Assembly (NCBI GenBank): GCA_025927665.1
Contig: JAICKZ010000098.1
Coordinates: forward strand, 1-10,613
Length of the DNA stretch: 10,613 bases
Source: Steroidobacteraceae bacterium
GTDB lineage: Bacteria; Pseudomonadota; Gammaproteobacteria; Steroidobacterales; Steroidobacteraceae
Direction: 5' to 3'
Position numbers and translations under genes: made by a program. Positions 1-6,748 of the stretch are shown here, one piece after another. The notes under the pieces were generated by a model that saw only the letters and a list, made by a program, of their open reading frames with translations, was not told where the DNA came from and did no database searches. Each line of letters begins with the position of its first letter. Position 1 is the first letter of the stretch.

Positions 1-225
1 AAACCTATGCAGAACGGCTTCGTGGAAATCTTCAACGGCAAGCTGCGAGATGAATGTCTCAATGAGCATCTGTTCACTAGCTATCGCCATGCACAAGACA
101 TCATTAATCGCTGGAGAATCGACTACAATGAAAACCGACCCCATAGCAGTTTGAATGGCTTAACACTCCACGAGTTTTTAACCCGATCCATACTGAATCA
201 TTACTTGAGCAGTACTAACTTATGA
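1..225 (+). CDS. IS3-family transposase (orfB), C-terminal end, cut by window start
   Basis: This is the last 74 codons of a DDE transposase of the IS3 family; the reading frame is open from base 1 and ends at TGA 223-225. The residues QNGFVEIFNGKLRDECLNE are the classic region around the final catalytic glutamate (usually VESFNGKLRDE), and the HSSLNGLTLHEF block near the end is the usual C-terminal signature. The protein would catalyse cut-and-paste or copy-out movement of its insertion sequence. The Ser of ESFN is Ile here, a small departure from the usual motif. Whether the rest of the gene is intact cannot be seen because the window begins inside it. The style is closest to the IS407/IS3 subgroups, from memory. 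Confidence 0.9.
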   Translation, partial: KPMQNGFVEIFNGKLRDECLNEHLFTSYRHAQDIINRWRIDYNENRPHSSLNGLTLHEFLTRSILNHYLSSTNL

Positions 226-251
226 TTGGGTACACATCGGGGAGCAGATCA
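1..251 (+). mobile_element. Right end of an IS3-family insertion sequence
   Basis: The transposase stop at 225 is followed by a short tail ending CGGGGAGCAGATCA at about 238-251. Read from the other strand this starts TGATCTGCTCCCCG, a form (TG start, C-rich) typical of IS3-family terminal repeats, so I place the element end at about 251. The left end lies outside the window, so the inverted repeat cannot be verified and the exact end is an inference. Confidence 0.5.
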
Positions 252-630
252 GGTTCATCAAATGCGCCTTTTACCCTTACGCGCATCACTGAAATGATTA
301 ATGATTCAGTGAAACGAATAATGAACTGCTACTGAAATTAATACTGAGTTTCGACAATTTCCACATTGTAATTGCAGTATCAATTATTAACGTAAATATA
401 TCTTTACAAAATATACGGTTATTTTGCTTTCATGAATTGAATGGCTCATTTTCGAAAGTATTACACATAAGGAAAGGTTTCGAGACAATAAGCGCGGTTC
501 TTACTTTTAATTTGCGGTCTTGCGCGAATCTATGTCCCAGACTGGGAGTTAACCATACAAGTTCGTACTGTCCACCAGAGAAGAACTAAAAAAGTTCGCA
601 AGCTGAGTACAACCGAACCTAACTGATGCC
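252..630. other. A+T-rich gap without a convincing gene
   Basis: No credible reading frame was found on either strand. Two small palindromes are present: TCACTGAA (286-293) with TTCAGTGA (305-312) around an 11-base loop, and TCCCAG-A-CTGGGA at 535-547. Neither is followed by a T-run, so neither is called a terminator. The stretch separates the IS3 end from the 3' end of the exported-protein gene at 631-1647. Confidence 0.5.
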
Positions 631-1647
631 CTATTTAATTTTAATTCCATGTATCTGCAAATACTGCTCTACTAAGTAATCCTCTCCGAGGCCATCTGTA
701 TCGGTGATGGAACGCTTCGGAAAGTAAGCCCACGATTCAAAAAGTGCTTTGTCGGGAGCAATGTCAAGGCCTTTTTCCACAGCGGTGAAATTGCCCACCG
801 CGCTTTCAAGCCATTGCTGGTCGGATTTTGCACCTCCAGGAATCGCAGCGTTGTAGACAATACCCATCGATAGATGGTTGGTACGGGTAAAATCGGCCGC
901 CTCTCGCATGCTGCGCTGCCAGTGGCTGTTATCCTCAGGCCAGTTCACATCCATGTTAAGGAAGGCGATGGGTTCTCCGTAGGCCTTTTCGAATGCCTGC
1001 ATCCATTCCTGATAGTCTTGCTGCCAGGTTGGATGTTTCACTAACGAGGGGAAAGGTTCGGTGTCACCGATTTGAACGTTCGGAAATACCTTTTTATATT
1101 CGCGCATTACAGCGGCCGCCCGCTCAGCGACTACGGGGATCGGGTCATGGCATGCATTCGGCCCGTCATAGTAATGGCCGCTAGAAAAGGGCCCGTCCAT
1201 TGTCACGTAGGTTAACTCGCCCCCTGCGGCCTTAATTTTGCGAGCGATAGCTGCATTGCCTGGTGGATCTGTGTAGCCTTCAACTCCGTGACCGCAGTGC
1301 TCAGGGAAACCGACCCAACTTTGAGCCAGAGACTCAATCGCGAAAGCGATATGTTTCTGCTTCATCTTCGCGAAGGCCTTGACCAACACGTCATCTGGCG
1401 CAGATTTAAAGTTGCCGGCGAACGCAATGACCTGAACGTGATCCATGAAAGGTGGCCATGGCGCATCAGGTTGCATGAACAATTCTCTCCATCCTTGCTG
1501 GCCATCGACGCCCTGCGCGGTCATTGCATAACCCCTCATAAAAAACCAGATTTCCGGCGTAGCCATTCCCGGTGGGGCATCGGCAGCTGCAACTGAATTC
1601 ACCACCAGGACAATCAGGATTAAGAAAAACTTTCTCATGCTCATCAT
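631..1647 (-). CDS. Exported TIM-barrel / glycoside-hydrolase-like protein (paralogue 1)
   Basis: A 338-residue protein with a Sec signal peptide (residues 1-21, hydrophobic FFLILIVLVV core, likely cut after VAAA). It is clearly related to the protein of 3134-4162: shared blocks are HIAFAIE (99-105), CGHGVEGY (118-125), YVTMD-P---GH (147-158), the FPNVQIGDTEP block (188-198), the DVNW block (233-236) and a tail with SW---FP-R (305-312). Alternating strand-like blocks with acidic residues at their ends suggest a TIM-barrel hydrolase acting on a polysaccharide, which is inference. The Glu of the relative's MDEP motif is Gly152 here. Start: ATG 1647, with an AGGG ribosome site that overlaps the stop codon of the preceding gene, so translation is probably coupled; ATG at 1644 or 1638 are alternatives. 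I cannot name the family. Confidence 0.75.
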   Translation of the reverse strand: MMSMRKFFLILIVLVVNSVAAADAPPGMATPEIWFFMRGYAMTAQGVDGQQGWRELFMQPDAPWPPFMDHVQVIAFAGNFKSAPDDVLVKAFAKMKQKHIAFAIESLAQSWVGFPEHCGHGVEGYTDPPGNAAIARKIKAAGGELTYVTMDGPFSSGHYYDGPNACHDPIPVVAERAAAVMREYKKVFPNVQIGDTEPFPSLVKHPTWQQDYQEWMQAFEKAYGEPIAFLNMDVNWPEDNSHWQRSMREAADFTRTNHLSMGIVYNAAIPGGAKSDQQWLESAVGNFTAVEKGLDIAPDKALFESWAYFPKRSITDTDGLGEDYLVEQYLQIHGIKIK

Positions 1648-1657
1648 CTAGATCGCC

Positions 1658-2648
1658 CTAATTCTCATGTTCATGGTGCAGCAGGATGCGAGTGTTGCGG
1701 AGGGACCAGCCTAGCTCTGCAGGAGCAGACTTGTGATTTATTTCGGCGTTAAGATGATACATCGTGAGCTTATAGTCCGCTATGTCGTTGGACGCTTTTG
1801 AATCAGGTGACTTCTTCTTGAGCGCGGAAAGGGTAGCAATAAAGTTCTCAGCGGTGATTTCAAACCGGTAAGTACGCCAGCCTCGCCAGGTTGTGCCCGT
1901 ATAAGTAGCCGATTCAGGTAATACAGTGATCTTGGGGTTACCCCGAATGACAGGAACATTTGCCACTACACTATTGGACGGGGCATCGTATCCAATAGGG
2001 TAATCTTTCAAGCCATCGTGCTTATGAAAGAAGAGCGCACATCCATAGCTGATTTTTGTACTGGATGTCTGGTCAGTGAATTCAAGGTCGGCGACAACAT
2101 AAGAGATGCTTCCGGGCTTGCTTGCGGAAGAGGCGGTGGGCACCTGAAGGTCCATGTCCACTTCAATGGCATTCTTCGCATTGGCGAAAGGTTGAATTGT
2201 TTTGCTCTTGGACCATCGAATAATCGGAGTGATCATCATTTTGCCAGAGTCAACGTCAGGGTCTTCATCTTTCGGATTGAGATAGGCTCCGACAATGCCA
2301 TTTTCCGCTTGAGCGGTCGTCGTTCCGTATTTGTCCTGAAACCCGAGTTGATTGCGGTACAGGTCTTTTGGATAGAAGCCTGTCTTGTCTCCAGCTCTCC
2401 AGGAAGCGGGACCCAATTTTCCATCCGTGCGATGAGGATTGATCTGCCAGAGATAAAGGCTGAACGTATTCTCCGGCCCCTGGCGGTGAGGGGGGCGGCC
2501 CTGCTGGAGGGACGAAGAAATTATCGGTCAAGCTCGTCGTCTTGGGTTGTTCGAACAATACAAGAGTCTCCTGAGCCTGTAAGGACGCAGGAACCACAGT
2601 GATTAAATACGTTGTGATTAGAACTATAAGGCGGGATCTTAAGAACAT
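1658..2648 (-). pseudogene. Exported protein of unknown function, frameshifted in a C6 run
   Basis: Two overlapping reading frames make one protein. The first starts at ATG 2648 (GAGGG ribosome site about 6 bases upstream) with a clear signal peptide, cut after SLQA at residue 25. The second frame carries residues from about 54 to the TAG at 1658-1660. They join cleanly in a run of six C (plus strand G 2490-2495): dropping one base gives 990 nt, a 329-residue protein, and a coherent join reading PPPHRQGPENTFSLYLWQIN. The mature part is rich in alternating polar/hydrophobic strands and has repeated Trp and Tyr, suggesting a beta-sandwich or jelly-roll, with ELGWSLRNTRI near the end. I do not recognise the family. 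It lies 10 bases upstream of the hydrolase-like gene and probably shares its mRNA. The frameshift could be a real mutation, a slippage site or a sequencing error. Confidence 0.7.
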
Positions 2649-2675
2649 GTCAGCCCTCGGGCTTTTAAACCATTA

Positions 2676-2837
2676 TTACTTATGTTTTTGAATGTACTTG
2701 GTAGGCACAAGATTGGTGAATGTCTCGGGTTCGGTTTCTGGCAACATACGAGTCGGATAATGAAACCATGTGGAAATAACGACATGATCAGGATGAATGC
2801 CGAGGCCGGTATTTTCATGCGTACTGTGGGGATAAAT
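2676..2837 (-). pseudogene. C-terminal fragment of a third hydrolase-like paralogue
   Basis: The minus-strand frame ending at TAA 2676-2678 is open back to a stop at 2838-2840, about 53 codons, too short for usual gene calling and with no start of its own. It reads GLGIHPDHVVISTWFHYP then TRMLPETEPETFTNLV and ends KYIQKHK. This aligns block by block with the C-termini of both full-length relatives: GLDIAPDKALFESWAYFPKR in the 631-1647 gene, and TRPDDLLAQTWEPLPTKMLPETD in the 3134-4162 gene. It is closer to the first in the GL-I-PD block and to the second in the MLPET block. It sits 27 bases upstream of the frameshifted gene in the same direction, so it looks like the truncated first gene of that operon. 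The other frames over this stretch are shadows. Confidence 0.7.
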
Positions 2838-3133
2838 TTATAAATCTTAAGGTGCTGGGAATTAGACTTACCAATTCCCATATCCAACCCAAGAAAGTAA
2901 ATTATTTATTCACAGACCTTCAAATAAGAGGGTAAGTTCACTTTGCAAAGCTGCATTTAAGCAAAGATATCACCAATTAGATGCTGCGAATTTCTGAGAT
3001 ATTTTTGCTTGTCTGCATGAACTCTTTGTAACGTCTTTTAGATACTTCTTCACTCATATTAAACTTAGATCATCGCGGCAAAATAATGTTTTTGCGACGA
3101 TTATTGAGGTTTAATGTTCGTGAGGTATCGATA
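2838..3133. other. Divergent intergenic region with A+T-rich DNA
   Basis: This stretch separates the minus-strand cluster from the plus-strand hydrolase-like gene and should carry at least the latter's promoter. It is A+T-rich. It holds a perfect 10-base palindrome CTTTGCAAAG at 2941-2950, followed by a second GCAAAG at about 2961-2966, which could be an operator but is unproven. I could not pick out a -35/-10 pair with good spacing. The start of the plus-strand gene could lie at 3086 rather than 3134. Confidence 0.35.
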
Positions 3134-4162
3134 GTGAGCTTGAAACCTTTGGCTGTCGGCCTCGTTGCCGTGGCGTTGATGTTAGGCTTGTCGGTCAAAG
3201 CGGCCCCGGCTCTCGCGACGGATGTTTGGCTCATCGGCGTCGACCCGCAGACGCAGAAGGCCCGGCATGTGACTGAGCCCGCAGACTACATGAATTTGTT
3301 CAGACCCGACGCGCCCTGGAAGAAGGCGGCATCTGGGCTCGCTGTCTTTAAGTTCGGGACGCGGTTTGTCTTGCAGTCGGACGATGCTCAGCTCAAGACA
3401 GTGATCGACGACCTGAAGCGACGGCATATCGCCTTTGCCGTCGAGCTTGGCATGCTAGAGAGCAATGGCCCAGGCTCCTGTGGTTTCGGCGTGGAGGGCT
3501 ATGGGAATGCGAACACCGTCGAATCAGTCGCCAAGCGGGTCAAGGCGCTCGGGGGACAGATCGACTATGTCGCAATGGATGAGCCGGTGTGGTTCGGCCA
3601 CATCGTGGACAAGCTTCAGAAGACGACCGGGCATGGATGTCAATACAGCGTCCCCGAGGTCGCCGATAGAGTCGCTCCCAAGATCGCCCTGCTGCGCCGG
3701 TACTTTCCCGACATCAAGATCGGCGACATCGAGCCAGTGAGCGCGAGGGTGCCCGGCGGCCCGCAATCCATTCAGGACATTCTGTCCTTTGAGGATTTAT
3801 TGCGGAAGAAGACTGGCTCGGCACCGGTGTTCGTGCACGCTGATGTGGCCTGGGCCACGCCAGGCTGGCAGCCGTTGATGGTGACGCTTGGCGAAGGTGT
3901 TCGCGCCAAGGGCATGCGCTTCGGGGTCATCTGCGACGGCGATCCGACCGCTGGCGACAACGAGGCTTGGGTTGATCAGGCGCTGCAGCGCTGTCGCGCC
4001 GTTGAGGCCAACCCGAGAACAAGACCGGATGATTTGCTCGCCCAGACTTGGGAGCCATTGCCGACGAAGATGTTGCCCGAAACCGACGCCGGCACGCTGA
4101 CCTTCGAAGCCCTCAAGCTCGAAAACTTAAGACGCGGGGATCGTCGCGAGAACGAACAATAG
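3134..4162 (+). CDS. Exported TIM-barrel / glycoside-hydrolase-like protein (paralogue 2)
   Basis: A protein of 342 residues from GTG 3134, chosen because GAGGT at 3122-3126 sits 7 bases upstream and the resulting N-terminus (Lys, then a hydrophobic stretch, cut near AAPALA) is a normal signal peptide. An in-frame ATG at 3086 would add 16 residues but has no ribosome site. It shares with the 631-1647 protein the blocks HIAFAVE, FGVEGY, YVAMDEP---GH, the FPDIKIGDIEP block, the HADVAW block and the C-terminal TWEPLPTKMLPET. The conserved Asp/Glu residues at block ends fit a TIM-barrel glycoside hydrolase; substrate and family are not recognised. The gene is noticeably richer in G+C than the gene cluster on the other strand, with GC-ending codons, which suggests independent transfer. 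It stands alone with no partner downstream. Confidence 0.75.
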   Translation: MSLKPLAVGLVAVALMLGLSVKAAPALATDVWLIGVDPQTQKARHVTEPADYMNLFRPDAPWKKAASGLAVFKFGTRFVLQSDDAQLKTVIDDLKRRHIAFAVELGMLESNGPGSCGFGVEGYGNANTVESVAKRVKALGGQIDYVAMDEPVWFGHIVDKLQKTTGHGCQYSVPEVADRVAPKIALLRRYFPDIKIGDIEPVSARVPGGPQSIQDILSFEDLLRKKTGSAPVFVHADVAWATPGWQPLMVTLGEGVRAKGMRFGVICDGDPTAGDNEAWVDQALQRCRAVEANPRTRPDDLLAQTWEPLPTKMLPETDAGTLTFEALKLENLRRGDRRENEQ

Positions 4163-4666
4163 CGTCCTTAGCGAGGAACAAGGCTGTTCTCAATTCGCTT
4201 CCGCCAGGCATTCCCGCGAGCTGCATCTCCTCGCCCTGACGTCGCATGACGATCGGCTCAATATCGCCAACCTTTACATCGAAAAAATTGATCCAATCAT
4301 TCATCCTCGACATGCTCTAATAAGACTGCTAGTGAAATGGGCGGATGATGGATGGACACTGGAAAACTTTAACTCAAAGATATTTCTTTCTATTGCAATA
4401 AAGATGGCGAACGTCGGCATATTCACCTTACGTCAGCTGATCCTTCTATCCGAGGACAGATTACGAAACAGCTTTGATAAGCACTTTTGTGCTGATTGCG
4501 TTGACGTGCGTATTCCGTTCAGTTCAGTTGGCTAAAATGATGGAAACCAAGCCACTGCTTCCGGTGAAATACACCAATGAATACGACTGGTGGAAGGCTA
4601 TAGCGAATGTCTAATAAGGTGCCGCTTGAGACATTCGCGCTTCTTCAAAGCGGTCATTCAAATAGT
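4163..4666. other. Gap with gene debris and no convincing intact gene
   Basis: A plus-strand frame is open from 4131 to a TAA at 4533-4535; its only reasonable start is GTG 4332, without a ribosome site, giving 67 residues (with ANVGIFTLRQLILLSEDRLR, faintly like a helix-hairpin-helix domain). A 26-codon frame follows, ATG 4537 to TAA 4612-4614, ending YDWWKAIANV. On the minus strand, a frame from ATG 4313 back to 4113 includes FDVKVGDIEP. None has enough support to be called a gene. A perfect inverted repeat, GCGAATGTCT (4603-4612) and AGACATTCGC (4629-4638), closes the small frame, and CCGCTT/AAGCGG (4622-4627, 4648-4653) forms an overlapping alternative stem. Confidence 0.4.
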
Positions 4667-4748
4667 GATTAACGGACGTTTGAGATCAGGGGTGAGCGGA
4701 AAGCTGCAAAGCAGCTTGTAACGACTCCCCTGGATTAAATTGTTAGGA
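4667..4748 (-). repeat. Integron attC-like recombination site / long imperfect hairpin
   Basis: Read on the minus strand the 82 bases begin TCCTAACAATTTAATCCAGG and end CGTCCGTTAATC. The ends resemble the attC R boxes RYYYAAC and GTTRRRY, each with one mismatch. Inside is a nested hairpin: ATC-C-AGGGG pairs with CCCCTGAT (plus strand 4727-4735 with 4685-4692) leaving one bulged C, and AAGCTGC pairs with GCAGCTT around a 3-base loop (4701-4717). A bulged base in the outer stem and a gene stop codon inside the first R box (here the TAA of the ankyrin gene) are both hallmarks of cassette attC sites. Against it: the right-hand spacer (about 11 bases) is longer than usual. It could also be a plain hairpin, but no T-run follows. 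Confidence 0.45.
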
Positions 4749-5483
4749 TTTTTGTTGAAGTACTTTGACAACATCGGCATAGCCTTTCTCGTTTGCCCAC
4801 ATAGCTGCCGTCTTTCCTTGGCCATCTTTTTTATTGACGTTCACGCCCTTGGAAACTAGAAACTTAACCACTTGAATGTGCCCTTGTATTGCTGCACGAA
4901 TTAACGCAGTTTCCCCGTATGCATTCGAGGCGTCTAGATTCGCTCCGTGTGCCGCTAGTTTTTCAAGGACGTCAACGTAGCCTGCGTCGGCGCAAACAAT
5001 GCCCGCTGTCAGCCCAATTTTAGAAGACAAATTTACATTAATTCCTGCCTGTACGAGCTTGTTAGCAACCTCGAAGTGCTTTCTAAAGCAGGCTTGAACA
5101 AGTGCGTTTCCACCTCCATCAAGCAAAGCGTTTATATCCGCACCATTTTTTAGCAGTACTTCTAAAGCTGGAGCATTGCCATACTCTGATGCGTAAAGAA
5201 GCGCGGTCCATTGAGCTTTTGTTTTTCTATTTACATCTGCACCACGCTTGATTAAAGCTTCAACGGCTGATGTTGCTCCATTGTTTGCCGCAGTCATAAG
5301 CGGTGTTACGCCATCATTGATTACCGCGTCAACCAAAACACCTTGTTTGATCAAGCGGCCTATTGTCTTCGTGTCGTTTGAACCTGCCGCAACGTGCAAT
5401 TGCATCTCTGGACTGTTGTTTTGCGCCATTGAGACTCCGAACGAAAAGAAAAGCAATGCGACAACGAGCAGTTTTATGTGCAC
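4743..5483 (-). CDS. Exported ankyrin-repeat protein
   Basis: A 246-residue protein with a signal peptide (residues 1-20, hydrophobic LLVVALLFFSFGVSMA core) followed almost entirely by ankyrin repeats: a degenerate one at about 26-55, then units near 56-88, 89-121, 122-154, 155-187, 188-220 and a final partial unit 221-246. Typical words are GVTPLMTAANNG, LIKRGADVN and GETALIRAA. Such periplasmic ankyrin proteins bind protein partners; no enzyme domain is present and the partner is unknown. The start is GTG 5483: an in-frame TAG lies just upstream and no earlier start exists; there is no obvious Shine-Dalgarno. The stop TAA (4743-4745) lies inside an attC-like site, so the gene may be an integron cassette or a former one. 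Composition is A+T-richer than the plus-strand hydrolase-like gene. Confidence 0.85.
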   Translation of the reverse strand: MHIKLLVVALLFFSFGVSMAQNNSPEMQLHVAAGSNDTKTIGRLIKQGVLVDAVINDGVTPLMTAANNGATSAVEALIKRGADVNRKTKAQWTALLYASEYGNAPALEVLLKNGADINALLDGGGNALVQACFRKHFEVANKLVQAGINVNLSSKIGLTAGIVCADAGYVDVLEKLAAHGANLDASNAYGETALIRAAIQGHIQVVKFLVSKGVNVNKKDGQGKTAAMWANEKGYADVVKVLQQKS

Positions 5484-5653
5484 GGGAAAATTCTAACTTG
5501 TTTTATCTAGTCTGATTAACATGTCGCCTGCAAGATAACATCGGAGCAGTTTTTCTGACAAGTCCGCTTTGGAGAAAGTACCCACGCTTGCTGAAGGGCA
5601 GCCCTTGCCGCAATGTGACGTTGTACTGTCACTATTAACAATGCAATTCATCA

Positions 5654-5841
5654 TCAATCGACGTTGATCTTTTCCAGAAGAAGCACATAAAAAACTAAAC
5701 TCCCAAACATTGACGTATTGGCCATAAGAGAAAGTAATCGCCACCCTTCGACATTGTATTGAGTGACTCTTTCATTTAATGCTTGAACATCAATCGATGA
5801 AGTCCAAAATTCTTTTTATTAAACTCAATTACCTTCTGCAT
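5654..5841 (-). pseudogene. DUF4177-like small protein, frameshifted
   Basis: This gene is too short and too broken for ordinary ORF calling. ATG 5841 has a very good ribosome site (AGAGGA, 6 bases upstream). The frame reads MQKVIEFNKK and then breaks in a run of five A (plus strand T 5813-5817); adding one A restores a 62-residue protein that continues EFWTSSIDVQALNERV, then TQYNVEGWRLLSLM, and ends FYVLLLEKINVD at TGA 5654-5656. The pattern of an N-terminal strand, a helix, EGWRLLS and a closing hydrophobic strand ending in EK is that of the DUF4177 family of about 60 residues, whose role is unknown. The longer frame over 5493-5744 is a shadow. The break may be a true mutation or a base-calling error in the homopolymer. 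Confidence 0.6.
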
Positions 5842-6029
5842 TTTTCATCCTCTATCCGATCTTAGGGAACTCGCAGCCCATTTCCATAAACACATAGTAA
5901 ACACTATATGGTCGATTGTTCCAGTTCAATTCGACAGTCGCCAACACTGATAGCTCTATTACTTGTCTGATTTGAGATTGGTGCCGGTCAGCGCGGTAAG
6001 ATCGCATCGACACAAGTCACTGATGTGCC
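5842..6029. other. Short gap without a visible gene
   Basis: Between the DUF4177-like gene and the end of the IS remnant I see no supported reading frame on either strand. The only item of note is the ribosome site of the small gene at its left edge. Confidence 0.4.
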
Positions 6030-6288
6030 GAGACTGTGTAAAAATGTAATTTGTGTGAGCAATGCAAGGATGCAACGAATGATATTCAATTCAATTGTTG
6101 TGGGATCATTTTGGTTTCAATGGGTATCAAGACAAAGTAATTCCCTGTCGCATTCATCACGTTCTGATTGCGCCGATCAATCCCTGCGTACCCAACATTT
6201 GCAACAGGCGCTTCATGTTATAAGCCAGTACATGCAAACTCATTTCAGCACTCACCCTTGGCAAGGTGCGAGTCAAGAAATGAGACTT
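6030..6288 (-). mobile_element. Remnant of an IS1182-like insertion sequence (3' end)
   Basis: The stretch holds the tail of a transposase gene plus about 125 bases of 3' flank, ending at GAGACTGTGTAAAAAT (from 6030), which has the look of an IS terminal inverted repeat. The other end and most of the element are missing: homology stops abruptly at about 6288, where integrase coding sequence begins. The terminus at 6030 is an inference from its form only. Confidence 0.5.
6157..6288 (-). pseudogene. IS1182-family transposase, C-terminal fragment
   Basis: The minus-strand frame from about 6288 to TGA at 6157-6159 encodes about 43 residues: KSHFLTRTLPRVSAEMSL, then HVLAYNMKRLLQMLG, ending GLIGAIRT. 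The words EMSLHVLAYNMKR are the characteristic end of IS1182-type DDE transposases. No start codon belongs to it and an in-frame TGA lies directly upstream at 6289-6291, so it is a truncated remnant that cannot act. The larger plus-strand frame across this region is a shadow. Confidence 0.75.
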
Positions 6289-6443
6289 TCACGAATCGCT
6301 GTTTCAACTGATGCCGTCCACTGCTGCGCTTCCTTTTTATTTGGAAATGTTTGACTCTGAGGTTTTCGACCTTTTACTCGCACCTGCGCTCGATAAGAAA
6401 TATCGCCTGTCAGAGGAGAAACAATTTTTTGGATTGATGCCAT
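6273..6443 (-). pseudogene. Site-specific tyrosine integrase, N-terminal stub
   Basis: ATG 6443 with a GAGGTG ribosome site 6 bases upstream begins MASIQKIVSPLTGDISYRAQ and continues with VRVKGRKPQSQTFPNKKEAQQW, then ETAIRE. This is the arm-type DNA-binding N-terminal domain of phage/island integrases (about the first 53 residues). A further 15 in-frame codons upstream (to 6488) are probably not translated. The core-binding and catalytic domains, with the R-H-R-Y residues, are absent: coding is lost at about 6285, where IS1182-like sequence starts, and the frame ends three codons later. The gene lies about 125 bases from the 3' end of tRNA-Met and points away from it, the standard place for the integrase of an element inserted in a tRNA gene. 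Confidence 0.75.
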
Positions 6444-6566
6444 CGCACACCTCGTGCACTGCGCGCAACAATGAGTTAGTTGTTGCACCGAATGTGCGCG
6501 AAATGAAGAACGAATGGAAGCGAAGATATTCCTCTATTTTATAACATACTATTTTTATTAACTATT

Positions 6567-6643
<77 letters not shown>

Positions 6644-6748
6644 AATATTCGATTTACTGTCGGTTGAGAAACCGAAGTCGCACAATTCAAATAAACAGAT
6701 TTATTCAGGGTCGCGAATTCTGTTGGTATGGCATGCTGCTGTCAAGCA

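Noticed and set aside
670..730. The Glu of TWEP in the hydrolase-like C-terminus as a second catalytic residue
   Set aside because: The three family members carry Glu, Ala and Phe at this position, so it is not conserved.
2018..2602. 194-codon plus-strand open frame
   Set aside because: It is antisense to the frameshifted exported-protein gene, has no family-like sequence and no ribosome site.
2639..2887. 82-codon minus-strand open frame
   Set aside because: The frame shifted by one base carries clear similarity to the hydrolase-like family, so this one is a shadow.
5514..5660. A second attC site upstream of the ankyrin gene
   Set aside because: A GTTAATC motif occurs at 5514-5520 (minus strand), but no matching R box or nested stem could be found.
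5493..5744. 83-codon minus-strand open frame
   Set aside because: It overlaps the DUF4177-like gene in another frame and has no recognisable features or ribosome site.
6661..6674. CGGTT-GAGA-AACCG as ychF terminator
   Set aside because: The stem is only five pairs and no T-run follows on the minus strand.
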